DNA of 64,000 nucleotides from Hyperoodon ampullatus (Eukaryota; Chordata; Mammalia; Artiodactyla; Ziphiidae). Numbering within the stretch: position 1 is the first letter of the stretch; every line of letters begins with the position of its first letter. The notes beneath the pieces are model-generated. The model did no database searches. It was given only the letters and a program-made list of their open reading frames with translations, and had not been told where the DNA came from. The DNA lies in the NCBI GenBank assembly GCA_949752795.1, contig OX457071.1, forward strand, positions 76,783,983 to 76,847,982. Reading direction: 5' to 3'. This document shows, one piece after another, positions 34,859 to 46,180 of this stretch. Made by a program: the position numbers and the translations under genes.

Positions 34859-36074
34859 AAAGAACTAAGTGCCACCACCAGTCACATATCAACTCCAGCC
34901 TTTAAGGAAATCAGTAACTAGTTAGGAACATGAGACAAAGGTAAACATAGGTACAAAGAAACATAACAATTATGACATAAGTATTGGCTTTTGATAGTGA
35001 CTGTGAGTAAAAATGACTGGATTATTTGCCTAAAAATAGACAATAGTCCACGAAGTCCTTTGAATTGATAAGGTGATGTAATATTTCTACTATCAGTCAT
35101 AAAAACTAAAGTCATTTTATTCATGACAATGGTTAGGTTTAAAACTATCATAAAAGGGGAAATCATCATCTTGGAACTTCCAATTCTGGATTCCAAATCT
35201 GGGCCAGTATTTTTACTGCTGCATTTTTTTCACCAGATAAAGTTAAGAATGTGAGATTCCCTCTGTGTTTCTGGCCTGCGAGAAACAAATTCCAACTTAT
35301 GCTATAGTGTCATTAAATGCTAAACGGTGATGAGGGTGATATATAACAGTTTTCTCACCTTGAACCTTTAAATAAGTGTCAGGTTTGGAGATTCCTCAAG
35401 CTAAAAGTTATTAACATCTTTATTTTCTTAAGTTTTTAGTAAAAGTGAAAGTCTATTTTAAGGTATCCATTTTTCCCCAGAGCCCACTATGTCCCTGAAA
35501 TAGGGCTATATTCCACAAAAAAGAAAGGACTCAATGAAAAAAAATCTGTTCTAGAGGACTTTGCAATCACCCTAGAAAAACAAAACATGCTGATATTCTT
35601 GAGACAACCAGAGAATAATATCAGGATTGTATGTAAGGAAGTACCTGGTGGGGAGAGTCTTCACTATGGAGAAGAGCCTTACACCAGGTCTCCAGAAGGT
35701 CGAGTTTCAGGTAGAGACACACAAAATGTGTACATACAAAATGCCTTTGAAATTAACTTAATGGTTAAGTAAGGAATTGTAATAAATGCTGTAGTGCTGT
35801 AAACCAGGAGCAGACTTCACTGAGATGAGACCATCCATCAGAGGCAGGTTAGGGCATTCCCATTGTCTCACACTACAAGGATGACATTTCAGTAAAGGTA
35901 AGTCTAACTGTCACTTTTTGTGTGATTTACCTGATGAAAATACTGGTTAATATTCAGATTTTGGAGAGTTGATACATGTTTTTTGATAACGAAAATGAGG
36001 AAGTCATTTGTATTTGCTTTTGAGCAATAGCCTTGGACAATGGAATAAAATAAACAGGATGGAAAGCTAGGACC
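34859..36074. other. AT-rich unique DNA, nothing recognised
   Basis: About 1.2 kb between a MIR and the L1 block. Short frames only, no family assigned. Confidence 0.4.
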
Positions 36075-36087
36075 AGGAAATTCAGAG

Positions 36088-36597
36088 ATGAGCCAAAAGC
36101 TGGCAGAAGCAGGCTCCCAGACTTTAGACAATACTACAAAACTACAGCCATCAGAACAGCATTGTACTGGCACGAAAACACACATAGATCAATGGACTAG
36201 AAGAGAGAACCCAGAAAAAGTCCCACACACCTATGGTCAATTAATCTACAGCAAAGGAGGCAAGAATATACAGTGGAGAAAAGACAGTCTCTTAAACAAG
36301 TGGTGCTGGGAAAACTGGACAGCTACATGTAAAAGAATGAGATTAGAACATTTCCTCACGCCATGTACAAAAATAAACTCAACATGGTTTAAAGACCTAA
36401 ATGTAAGATGTAATACCATAAAACTGCTGGAAGAGAACATACACAGAACACTCTTTGACATAAATCATAGCAATGTGTTTTTGGATCTGTTGCCTAAGGC
36501 AAAAGAAATAAAAGCAAAAATAAATAAATGGGACCTAATTAAACTTAAAAGCTTTTGCACAGCAAAGGAAACCATCGACAAAATGAAGCCAATCTAA
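36088..36597 (+). pseudogene. L1 ORF2 C-terminal fragment
   Basis: 169 codons remain open inside the host L1. The N-terminal endonuclease and the FADD-bearing reverse transcriptase core are absent. Only the region following the polymerase domain is left. After the stop at 36595-36597, recognisable ORF2 text continues out of frame (GAGAAATGCAAATCAAAAC at about 36800), so the frame is damaged. It has no independent start and is not expected to be a gene. Confidence 0.85.
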
Positions 36598-36875
36598 TGA
36601 ATGGGAGAAAATATTTGCAAATGACATGACCAACAAGGGGTTAATATCCAAAATATATAAACAGTTCATACAACTCAACATCAAAAAACAAACAAACCAA
36701 TTAAAAAATAGGCAAAAGACCTGAATAGACATTTTTCCAGGGAAGACATACAGATGGCCAACAGGTACGTTGAAAAGATATTCAACATTGCTAATTATTA
36801 GAGAAATGCAAATCAAAACTACAATGAGATGTCACCTCACGTCTGTCAGAATGGCTATCATCAAAAAGAACACAC

Positions 36876-37150
36876 AAAGCGAAAGAGAGGCATGGACATA
36901 TATATACTACCAAACGTAAGGTAGATAGATAGTGGGAAGCAGCCGCAGAGCACAGGGAGATCAGCTCGGTGCTTTGTGACCGCCTGGAGGGGTGGGATGG
37001 GGAGGGTGGGAGGGAGGGAGATGCATGAGGGAAGGGATGTGGGAACAGATGTATATGTATGACTGATTCACTTTGTTATAAAGCAGAAACTAATTTAAAA
37101 AAATAATAAAATAAATAAATAAAAAATTTTAAAAATTTTAAAAAAACACA
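36876..37150 (+). mobile_element. Second, younger L1 3' end nested in the first
   Basis: GAAAGAGAGGCATGGACATA, ACTACCAAACGTAAGGTAG, GGAAGCAGCCGCAGAGCAC, CTCGGTGCTTTGTGACCGCC and TTTGTTATAAAGCAGAAAC follow the 3' UTR of a different, cetartiodactyl-specific L1 lineage. It starts abruptly inside ORF2 text of the host L1 and ends in an A/T-rich tail. The target-site duplication appears to be an AAAAAGAACACA-like string, imperfect because the right side is A-rich. Confidence 0.85.
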
Positions 37151-37368
37151 AATTGGGGCTTCCCTGGTGGCACAGTGGTTGAGAGTCTGCCTGCCGATGC
37201 AGGGGACACAGGTTCATGCCCCGGTCCGGGAGGATCCCACATGCCGCGGAGCGGCTGGGCCCGCGAGCCATGGCTGCTGAGCCTGCGTGTCCGGAGCCTG
37301 TGCTCCGCAACGGGAGAGGCCACAACAGTGAGAGGCCCGCGTACCGCAAAAAAAAAAAAAACACAAAT
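37144..37368 (+). mobile_element. CHR-type tRNA SINE nested beside the second L1 end, with TSD
   Basis: GGCTTCCCTGGTGGCACAG begins at 37157. The body ends GAGAGGCCCGCGTACCGC at 37347 and is followed by 14 A. AAACACAAAT flanks both sides (37144-37153 and right copy ending at 37368). It is a short-form SINE, close to the copies at 53046 and 62717. Confidence 0.93.
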
Positions 37369-37817
37369 GACAAATGTTGGAGTGGATGCAGAGAAAAAGG
37401 GACCCTCATACAATGTTGGTGGGAATGTAAATTGATACAGTCACTGTGAAAAAGAGTATGGAGATTCCTCAAAACATGAAAAATAGAAATACCATGTAAT
37501 CCAGCAATTCCACTCCTGGGTACATATCCGGAATAAATGAAAAGACTAATTCGAAAAGATACATGCACCCCAGTGTTCATAGCAGCATAATTTATAATAG
37601 ACAAGATGTGGAAGTAACCCAAGTGTCCATCAACAGACAATTGGATAAAGAAGATGTGGTATATATAGACAATGGAATATTAGCCATAAAAAAACAATGA
37701 AATTCTGCCATTTGAAGCAGTGTGGGTGAACTAGAAAACACTATACTTAGTGAAATAAGTCAGACAAAGACAAATACTGTATGATATCACTTATATGTGT
37801 AATCTAAAAAAATAAAG

Positions 37818-37868
37818 GTATATATATATGTATACACAAACACACACACACACATATACACACACAAA
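37818..37868 (+). repeat. (TA)n/(CA)n microsatellite in the L1 3' UTR
   Basis: TATATATATATG then ACACACACACACACACA and a further CACACA run in about 50 bases. It lies within the old L1 3' UTR. Confidence 0.85.
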
Positions 37869-38135
37869 ACAGGAACAGGCTCACAGATGCAGAAAACGAA
37901 CTAGTGATTACCAGTGTGGAGAGGGAAGAGGGGAGGGGCAAGATGGGATAAGGTATCAAGAGGTATAAACTACTATGTATAAGATAACCAAAAAGGATAT
38001 ATCGTAGAGCTCAGGGAATTATAGCCATTATTTTGCAATAATTTTACATGGAGTATAATCTATAAAAATACTGAATCACTACGCTGTGCACCAGAAACTA
38101 ATATTGTAAATCAACTCTACTTCAATTTAAAATAA

Positions 38136-39694
38136 TTAATTAATTAGTTTTTAAAAAATGACCAGGCAGCAGGTCCAGAACCTGGAAAACCCCAGAAGCA
38201 AGGGCACAGCAGAGAAAACAGAGCAGCATAAGGACAGGACCAAGAGCCAGGCCTGGTCAGAAGCCACTGCAGCCTGAGGCCCGCATGTGGAAATAGGCAA
38301 GGGGCCCAGGAGACTGTGCTGGGGGCAGGACATTTCCCCTGGGGCTTCACACCAAGATTTCCATCAGATATTCTGATTTCAGATAAGGCTCAGAGTCACT
38401 TAATTTTTTTGATTTACTTTTTAAAAATGAAATACTTTCTATTATGAAATTGCATACTGATTTTTATTTTGATTTTTATCAAAATTAGACATGTGCTTTA
38501 GTTCAATGTCAAATTGTTCTACAAGTCTTGTGAAGAAAAAAACCATAAAAGCTCCTGCCCCATTTTTCACTCCCCAAAGGCAACCACTTTTAAATCTTTT
38601 AACTAATTATTTTCACATTTGCATCCATGTCTCTAAATAACTTGCATATATTGCTACTTCAATTTTAGGGATTATCTGTTGACTCTCACCCCAGCCCTAC
38701 GTACACATACATACATTATCTTTCCAAAAGTTTCCAATTTAGTTTGACCAGTATTCAGGGATTACATTATTATATCTCTGTAAATCCTATTCATAGATTA
38801 TTCATGTAATACAGTCGTTTCTTTTCCTAGCTGACACAATAATTTGCTTATCTGTTTTTCATTTTCTTTCATTTCTCTGTTATTAACTCAGTTCCAAATT
38901 CTCCTCTATTTCTGTAAACCTCCTCACAATACATTCAAATGCAAACATGTGCTACCTGCTCTCCTTTTCCTTTTGACCTGGTGGGTTTATGCCTTTTTAA
39001 CATCGCCATGTTATTGTCCGTTTAGCAGCGCCACCAGAGAGAGGAGGGGCCATGGCGGGTGTTCACTCTGCCCTGCTCGCCTGGTGCCCAGAATCACTTA
39101 GCGCTGCTTGAACCTAATACCTTCACCAGCTGATGGCTTAATTGGGGTTAGGGCCCTTGGGAAACTGAAACACAAGGAGCAGAAGAAGTCACTGAAAATG
39201 GAGCTGAGGGATTCACTTTCAGCGCCCGGTGTTGGATTTCCTGAGCTGTGCTGCAGATTGACCTACAGGGCTGATGGGGGCGAGCCTCAGCCTGAGGGAG
39301 GAGATGTGGGCACCGCCACCCACACAGCACAGCCTGGCCTCTCTGCCTCGGCCACCACCTGTCTCCTCAGGTGACCCTCAGGCAGACTTCCCTGTGCTGT
39401 CCTGCTCAGATTATCCCAGCACCTTCTTCTCAAGAGACAAGGGAGTCAGCAAACACAAAGCTAAGGAAGAACCATTTCTCTCTGCCTCTACCTCCCGATC
39501 ATATTGTGTTTATCACTTGAGGACACATTTTTGGCACCCCAACCCTACAGCCCTGAAATGATTAGGGCTTCAGAACTGGTGCTAGGAAACACAGGAAGCA
39601 GGGACAGTGTGCGCTGGCAAGATCCAGCCTTCTTTGCGGCCACTTTCCTCCCACCCAAGGCTGGCTCCCCACCCCAGCTTCCCAGCCCGTATGT
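38136..39694. other. Unique DNA, nothing recognised
   Basis: About 1.5 kb, AT-rich in the first half. Short frames on both strands around 39.1-39.8 kb show no known motif. Confidence 0.4.
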
Positions 39695-39875
39695 ATTGGG
39701 AAGAACACTGGCTGGAGAAAGACAGGTCTGGACTGCTTTGTTTACCAGCCATGTGATGATGGGCAAGTCATTAAACCTCTCTTAAGCACTTTATTATTTG
39801 CAAACTGGAGATAACCATGCTTGCCTTGCAGAACTGTTATTATGTTTATAGTTAATACATGGAGAACTTCCATTT
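39695..39875 (+). mobile_element. MIR SINE
   Basis: GGTCTGGACTGCTTTGTTTAC, GATGATGGGCAAGTCATTAAAC, CCTCTCTTAAGCACTTTATT and GAACTGTTATTATGTTTATAG follow the MIR core in order. Confidence 0.7.
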
Positions 39876-39949
39876 CCAATAATATTAAAGATTTAATAAC
39901 CTGGAAACTTTCCCACTATAACACAATTTAAGATACTACATAAACCATG

Positions 39950-40835
39950 AGATTCCTTTTAAATGCCTAGCTGGGTTCTCAAAAAAAGAAAACAAACAAA
40001 AAAAAATTGGAACTCCCCAAAGACCAGAAATGAAACTGAAAACCAGAGTGAGAACTGTGTGAGCCCACACTGACAACTCCAGAGAGAAGGGGGTAACAAC
40101 CTTAGTTACCCAGAGGGACCAGGAGGTGGAATGGAATCTCCCACATAAAGACACAACTCTTGAAGAATCAAGGAAACAGTGAACTAGGGAAAATTCACCC
40201 CCAGCACAGGCAGAGAAAGAGAAAGCCTTTCTATCTCTGATAGTTTTCCCCCTCTGAGAATTCAAAACCTCAGGCCAGATCTCAAACAAGTTCGGGAAGC
40301 TTGTGCTACCCAAAATGAGATCCTGGATCACCTAGAAAACCATGCAGAACCTCTCTGGAGGGACATAATTCTCAAACTCGGGTTCATGTACAGCACAAGA
40401 AGCAAGAAACCACCAGCAATGAGAGTCGGCAGATGAAATAAACAGCAGGATTCAATTCTTAAGAACTTCTGATAATAGAACTACTGTTTAGCAACTAAAA
40501 AAAATTGATTTAAGAAAAAATAATAAAAATGTAAGAAATAAGACACTCTTAAAAAAAGAGAGACAGACTTAAAAAGCAAATAGAGCTTATGGTAATAAAA
40601 ATTATAGTCAATGAAATTAAGATATCTCAGTGGATGAGTTTAACACACTGTTAGACAAAGTTGAAGAAAGAATTAGTAAACTGAAGATAAACCTGAGGAT
40701 ATTATACAGAATGCAACAGGGAAAGAGAAAAGAGATTTAAATAAATGGAGGTAAAATGAAAATGTCCAATATCTAGCTGGAATTCCAGAAGAAATGGAGA
40801 CTGGTATTAAAAGAGACGTCTAAAAATGAGGTACA
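39950..40835 (+). mobile_element. HAL1/L1 5' and ORF1-like fragment
   Basis: The 3' part contains CAGTGGATGAGTTTAACACAC, GAAGAAAGAATTAGTAAACTG and CTGGAATTCCAGAAGAAATGG, matching the ORF1 coiled-coil region of HAL1 and old L1 elements ('cagtggatgggtttaacagcag ... gaagagagaattagtgaact'). Upstream text with GAACTTCTGATAATAGAAC fits the same element. No open frame survives. Confidence 0.6.
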
Positions 40836-41004
40836 TAAGGTGCCTAACAATAAATATTAATGATTTTGTCTTTAGTCCTTATAGTTATGTAACTCTGAAG
40901 CTCAAATACTATTAACCACAAGAGCACAGAGATTGCTGTAGATCTTCTACGTCTGTATTCATAGAATATTATAAATGGAAAGAACCTTAGTGGTGACCTA
41001 ATCA
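40836..41004. other. Unique DNA between HAL1 and MIR fragments
   Basis: No family assigned. Confidence 0.3.
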
Positions 41005-41220
41005 TACAACTTAATGGATAAGGCTGAGTTTTGACCCAGCTCTGTCACTTACCAGCATATAACTTAATTCTCTGAGCTTCAACTTCTTCAGCCATAAAAT
41101 AGGAATAAAAACAGCTAGTCTTCAAAAAGAGTTTCTGTGAAGATCAAAAGTAAAAATGCAGGGAAAGCATGTAATATAGAGTCTGGTACAGTGAGCATTC
41201 AACAAATGAAAGCTCTCAAG
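41005..41220 (+). mobile_element. MIR SINE
   Basis: TGAGTTTTGACCCAGCTCTG, CACTTACCAGCATATAACTT, CTGAGCTTCAACTTCTTCAG and GGTACAGTGAGCATTCAAC are in MIR order from head to tail. Confidence 0.8.
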
Positions 41221-41889
41221 ACTTCTCGTCATTCATTTTCACTTAAAATGAGAAAATAGAAGCCAAAGAAAGCTAAATAACTCTTGAGTGTCACACAGTG
41301 TATTCCCAGTAGCCCAAGAATTAGAATCCAGTTCTCTCAACCATATTCCTGTGCTCTTCCTGTCATGTTTCACCACCTCAGAAACACAGAGATGAGGGAG
41401 GTGTAGGCTGCCCTTAAAAGAGCCACATGAAACTTGGGAGACATGGCCCAAATGTTTTCCATCCTGGCGTGAGATGACTTAACATACTGTGTGAAGACAC
41501 AAGAAGCTTTCAAGACACAAACAAATGAATACTCAATGGTGAAAGAATAGGCCTGTGGGGAAGACATTTCAAGCAGAGGAGTGAGGAGGCAGATCCAGCA
41601 CTTCAAGGCATATCAAGGCAAAATCAATGGCAGCTCTGCTTCTCAGAGTGACGAGGTGTATGCAGGCACCAGTCCCATGCTCTGACTGTCCCAGGGAACA
41701 GAAGCACACAGGCGTATCAAGGAGATAGGTGCCTCATCATGATACATTGCAAATAACTTCTGGAGCTCAACTGGAAAAATTAGTCAATATCAATGTGTGT
41801 ACTTTAGTAGCATCAAAGCAAATTTGAAGCTGTCCGTTGTCAGAGGTATGGTTCCCTGCTGGCCCCAAGAGAGTCTGAATTGGGCTGTC
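41221..41889. other. Unique DNA, nothing recognised
   Basis: About 0.7 kb between the MIR and the next L1. Nothing assigned. Confidence 0.4.
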
Positions 41890-41893
41890 AATT

Positions 41894-42316
41894 GTGCAGT
41901 CAGGAGACTCAACTATAGGCTGCCTACAAGAGACTCACTCCAGCTTTAGGGACACACACAGACTGAAAGTGAAGGGATGTAAAAACATATTCCATGCAAA
42001 TGGGAAGCAAAAGAAAGCAGGGTTGGCTATATTTATATCAGATAAAATAGACTTTAAGACAAAGACTATAATAAGAGACAAGGAAGGGCACTATATAATG
42101 ATAAAGGGGTCAATCCAACAAGAGGATATAACATTTATAAATATTTATGCACCCAACATAGGAGCACTCAGATATATAAAGCAAATAGTAACAGACCTAA
42201 AGGAGGAAATAAACAACAATACAATAATAGTAGGAGACTTTAATATCCCACTTTCATCAGTAGATAAATCATCAAGACAAAATCAATATGGAAATATTGG
42301 GCTTAAACAACCATGA
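41894..42316 (+). pseudogene. L1 ORF2 endonuclease-domain fragment
   Basis: 140 codons cover most of the AP-like endonuclease of L1 ORF2, the enzyme that nicks the target at TTTT/A. The catalytic glutamate lies in QETH (residues 12-15). NIYAPN is at residues 83-88 and GDFN, holding catalytic Asp and Asn, at 114-117. The first beta strands are missing and the last His-containing motifs lie beyond the stop. No promoter or ORF1 is present. It is a relic, not a gene. Confidence 0.85.
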
Positions 42317-43886
42317 GATTAGATGGACTTAACAGACATTCATAGAACATTCCTTTAAAAAACAGCAGAATACACATTCTTCTCAAGTGCATGTTGAATA
42401 TACTCCAAGATCATATGTTAGGCCACAAAAAAGTCATAATAAATTTAAGAAGATTGAAATCGTATCAAGCATCATTTCCAACCATAATGATATGAAATTA
42501 GAAATCAATTATAAGAAAAAAACAAAAATTTTAAAATATGTGGAGATTAAAGAACATGCTATTGAACAACCAATGGTTAAGGAAGAAATCAAAATACAAA
42601 TTTTATTATTTTTTAATAGAAAAAATATTTTAAAATATAAATTTCAAAATATTTTGAGACAAATGAAAACAGAAATACAACATACCAAAACTTATGGATG
42701 CAATAAGAAGTTCCAAGAGGGAAGGTTATAGGGATAAACACATACATTAGGAAATAAGAAAGATCTCAAATAAACCACCTAACTTCATACCTGTAGGAAC
42801 TAGAAAAAGAAGAAAAAAATGAAGCCCAGAATTAGTAGAAGGCATGAAATAACAAAGATCAGAGTGGAAATAAATGAAATAGAGACTAAAAAGACAGTAG
42901 AAAACATCAATGAAACTAAGAGCTGGTTTTATGAAAAGATAAATAAAATTGACAAACGTTTAGCTAGACTCACTAAGAAAAAAACAGAGAAAGCTCAAAC
43001 AAAATCAGAAATGTAAATATTACAGCTGATAACACAGAAACATTAGGGATAATAAGAAACTACTATGAACATTATATGCAAATAACTCAGATAAACTAGA
43101 AGAAATGAATAAATTCCTAGAAACATACAATCTACCAAGGCTGAATCATGAAGAAATAGAAAATCTGAATAGACCAATTATTAGAAAGGAGCTTGAATCA
43201 GTAATCAAAAACCTCCCAAAATACAAAAGTCCAGGACCAGATGGCTTCACTGGTGAGTTCTATCAAACATTTAAAGAGTAATTAACACCAATCTTTGTCA
43301 CACTCTTCCAAAAGGTAAAATAGGAGGGACCACTTCCAAAATCATTTTATGAGGCCAGCATTACCCTGATACTGAAGCCAGAGAACACCACAAGAAAAGA
43401 AAATTACAGGCTAACATCCCTGACAAACTTAGATGCAAAACTACTCAACTAAATATTAGCAAACCAAACTCTAAAGTGTATTAAAAGAATCATACACCAT
43501 GATCAAGTGGGATTTATTTCAGGGATGCAAGGATGGTTCAACATATGCAAATCAATGTGATACAACACATTAACAAAATAGAAGGATAAAAATCATATCA
43601 TCATCTCAATAGATGCAGAAAAAGCATTTGACAAAATTCAACATCCATTTATGAAAAAAATTCTCAGCATACTGGGTGCAGAAGGAATGTACCTCAACAT
43701 CATAAAGGCTATATATGACAAACCCATAGCTAACATAATATTCAACAGTGAAAAACGGAAAATTTTCCCTCTATGATCAGGAACAAGGGTGCCCGCCATA
43801 ATCATTTTTATTCAACATAGTATTGGAAGTCCTAGCCAGAGCAATTAGGCAAGAAAAAGAAATAGAAGAAAAAGAAATAGGAAGAA

Positions 43887-44069
43887 GTGAAACTGTCTTT
43901 ATTTGCAGATGATATGATATTATTTACAGAAAACCCTAATGAATCCACCAAAAAACTGTTAGAACTAATAAACCAATTCAGTAAAATTGCAGGATACAAA
44001 GTCAACAACTGGTACAATGGCTATGGAAAACAATATAGAAGTCCTTCAAAAAATAAGACTACCATATGA
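43887..44069 (+). pseudogene. L1 ORF2 reverse-transcriptase FADD fragment fused to C-terminal text
   Basis: The frame (GTG-initiated in the conceptual reading) gives [12 protein letters not shown], with the polymerase aspartates of FADD at residues 6-9 (43902-43913). It is followed by [26 protein letters not shown]. At about 44008 it changes to [16 protein letters not shown], an out-of-frame reading of ORF2 C-terminal DNA, which marks the internal deletion. Confidence 0.85.
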
Positions 44070-44195
44070 TCCAGCAATCCCACTTCTGGGTATATATGCA
44101 AAAGCATTAAAGTACAGTCACAAAGAAATATTTGGGCACCCGTGCTCATAGCAGCACTATTCACAGTAGCCAAGAGGTGGAAGCAACCCATCCCT

Positions 44196-44530
44196 TTGGA
44201 TGTGGAAAGGAGGAGAAGGACAGCGAGGAGTTAGGACATCTGACGGAAGTCCCCTCGGGTGGCCAGGCCTCTCTCAGGTGCGTGATGAGAATGGAACAGG
44301 ATAGAAGGTTGGCATTGCCGAGTGGGGAACAGCCTCAATGCCCACAATTTTTGAGTCAGAGCAGTGTGAGAAGCACCGAGGTTGGAATGTGGGGCTGGTG
44401 CTGACTTGTCATCACGACCGTGTGACTTTCTCGGCACTGCTCACAAACCCTAGTGCAGGAGAAGAGGAAAAGAAGACGCAGGCCTCTGCAGCTGACCATG
44501 GGCCAGGAGTGAAGGCTGAGTGGTAGCACT
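44196..44530. other. Unique DNA, nothing recognised
   Basis: GC-richer than the L1 before it. No repeat family assigned. Confidence 0.35.
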
Positions 44531-44642
44531 GAGAACGTTTGTTTCACAGCCATAAACTCAAAAAACATCCCCTGAGCACCTCTTGTGTGTCAGGCAATGT
44601 GTCAGGTACTGGGGTAAACACTTTCCCTGTCGTTAGAGAAAC
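44531..44642 (-). mobile_element. L2 3' end fragment, antisense
   Basis: CATCCCCTGAGCACCTCTTG, TGTGTCAGGCAATGTGTCAGG and TACTGGGGTAAACAC follow the reversed L2 3' end. Confidence 0.55.
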
Positions 44643-44647
44643 CATAG

Positions 44648-44938
44648 TGTCTTATCAGCTCAGCTGCTACAAATACCACAGATGGGGCAGATTAAGCAAC
44701 AGACACTTCCCACAGTCCTGGAGTATGAGAAGCCTAGGTCCAGGGTGCCAGCCGGTCCAGTTCTGGTAAGAGGTCTCTTCTGGGCTTGCAGAGAGTGAAG
44801 AGAAGCAGCTCTGGTCTGTCTCACTTCTTTAAGGGCACTGATCCCCTCATGGGGGCCCCATCCTCACGACCTTATCTCAACCTCATCACCTCCCTCAGGC
44901 CCCACCTCCTAGTACCATCACATCCAGGGATAGGCCTT
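44648..44938 (-). mobile_element. MLT1-type LTR (ERVL-MaLR), antisense, first of pair
   Basis: Reads as the reverse of the MLT1 LTR: CAGCTGCTACAAATACCACAG, CCTGGAGTATGAGAAGCCTAG, GGGCACTGATCCCCTCATG, CTCATCACCTCCCTCAGGCCC and CACCTCCTAGTACCATCACA. It is a non-coding solo-LTR remnant, more diverged than its neighbour. Confidence 0.75.
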
Positions 44939-44941
44939 GTC

Positions 44942-45270
44942 CCAGTCCATCCATCTGCTCTAACAAAATACCACAGACTGGGTGGCTTACAAACAACAGG
45001 AATTTATTGCTCTAGAGGCTGGAAGTCTGAGATCAGGGTGCCGGCATGGTCAGGTAAGGGCCCTCTTCCAGGTCACAGACTTCTGGCCGTGTCCTCACAT
45101 TGTGGAAAAGCAAGGGACGTCTATGGGGTCTCTTTCATAAGGACACTAATCCGATTCACAAGGGCTCCACTCTCCCACGACCTCATCACCTCCCAAAGGC
45201 CCCACCTCCTAACAGCATCATGGTGGGTGCTAGGATCTCAACATACGAACTTGGAGAGGAAGTGACAGGA
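44942..45270 (-). mobile_element. MLT1-type LTR (ERVL-MaLR), antisense, second of pair
   Basis: CTAACAAAATACCACAGACTG, GGTGGCTTACAAACAACAGG, AGAGGCTGGAAGTCTGAGATC, GGCCGTGTCCTCACATTGTG, AAGGACACTAATCCGATTCAC and CCCACCTCCTAACAGCATCA are the reverse complement of MLT1. Same orientation as the LTR ending four bases upstream. Confidence 0.88.
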
Positions 45271-46180
45271 GTACGCCTACAGTGTCCATCCAGCATGACA
45301 CGTGCTACAGGGACTCTATAGAAGCACATCGCAGGAGCCCTAACCCAGCCTTGGAGGGTTAAGAAGCTTTCCACAGGAAACGACTTCTAAACTGAGGACA
45401 CCAGAGGAAGAGTAAGCCAGTAAGTTGGCCAGGGTAGAGGATGGGGGGAGGGGTGTGAAGATCAAGTGATGAAGTTGGGGACCCTGGCTGCAGAGAAAAA
45501 CGGGCCCGAGTTGCAAACAGCCCCCCGCCAAGTTAAAAAGCTTGAACTTGGTCTTGAAGAGCGGGTGCTGAGGCAGGGGGCTAAGCAGAGCACGGCAGCG
45601 TCAGGCTCGGGCTCAGGGAGCTCCCTCTGGCTCTGGTGGATTCCGGGGTCAGAAGGCCAGAAGGCAAGCTTAAAGTTATACAAAAATATTTCCAACGCCA
45701 CTGGGTTCAAAACAATGTCCACCCACCGCCCACCCCCGCCCCACCCCATATTGGGTCAACATTCAAATGTTAAAGATAAAGTAATAAAGATAAGACAGGT
45801 GTGAACCCGAACACTGGCCTCAGAGCCCAGACAGGTGTGCAGATAGCAAGGCCTTATCCGGAACACGTCTCAAGACACTTTCCTTTTACACCCTCTCTTA
45901 CAAAACCAGCGACAGGCTTTTTTCTTTTTCTTTTTCTCTATTATTTACAGTGACAAACAAGCATCTTTTTGTTCTATGAAATAAACTTACAAAACACTGC
46001 AGTTTTGACAGTGAAGGTGATGGATGTAAGTCAGTCCAGTGCACCCTCTGGGCCGGGGTTACTCCCCGTGACCCTCCACATCAGCATCAACTGGCTCTTT
46101 ATTAAAAATCCCCGTAAATGCCCTCAGGAACTGGGGGCAGGGGGGAAAGGAATATGTATTTTAACCAAGGTTCCCATATT
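45271..46180. other. Unique DNA with weak L2 trace
   Basis: Possible worn antisense L2 around 45540-45670 (GAACTTGGTCTTGAAGAGCG). A CCACCCCCGCCCCACCCC run lies at about 45728-45747. A T-rich run lies at about 45918-45937. No gene recognised. Confidence 0.35.

Larger units (their letters stand above)
36075..38135 (+). mobile_element. L1 LINE 3' part (ORF2 C-terminus plus 3' UTR), broken by nested insertions
   Basis: The open frame 36088-36597 encodes the C-terminal part of L1 ORF2, the reverse transcriptase/endonuclease protein. Typical words are [51 protein letters not shown] and [11 protein letters not shown]. The frame breaks soon after. The host L1 is interrupted at about 36876 by another L1 3' end and a SINE. 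It resumes at about 37361 with GACAAATGTTGGAGTGGATGC, and ends in a 3' UTR with a (CA)n run and a final CTCTACTTCAATTTAAAATAA. It lacks the endonuclease and reverse-transcriptase cores, so it is dead on arrival, an old 5'-truncated copy. Confidence 0.9.
41890..44195 (+). mobile_element. L1 LINE ORF2 with internal deletion, old copy
   Basis: The plus strand encodes L1 ORF2 from the endonuclease domain into the reverse transcriptase. The order is endonuclease (41894-42316), linker with FHPK/TFFSS-type text, then the [17 protein letters not shown] and [15 protein letters not shown] regions, then the FADD polymerase motif at 43902-43913. At about 44008 the sequence jumps to ORF2 C-terminal text (ACTGGTACAATGGCTATGG), so roughly 1.3-1.5 kb is missing compared with human L1 ORF2 (my estimate). 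The element stops at about 44195 with no 3' UTR or A tail. Many stops and frameshifts show that it is inactive. Confidence 0.92.
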
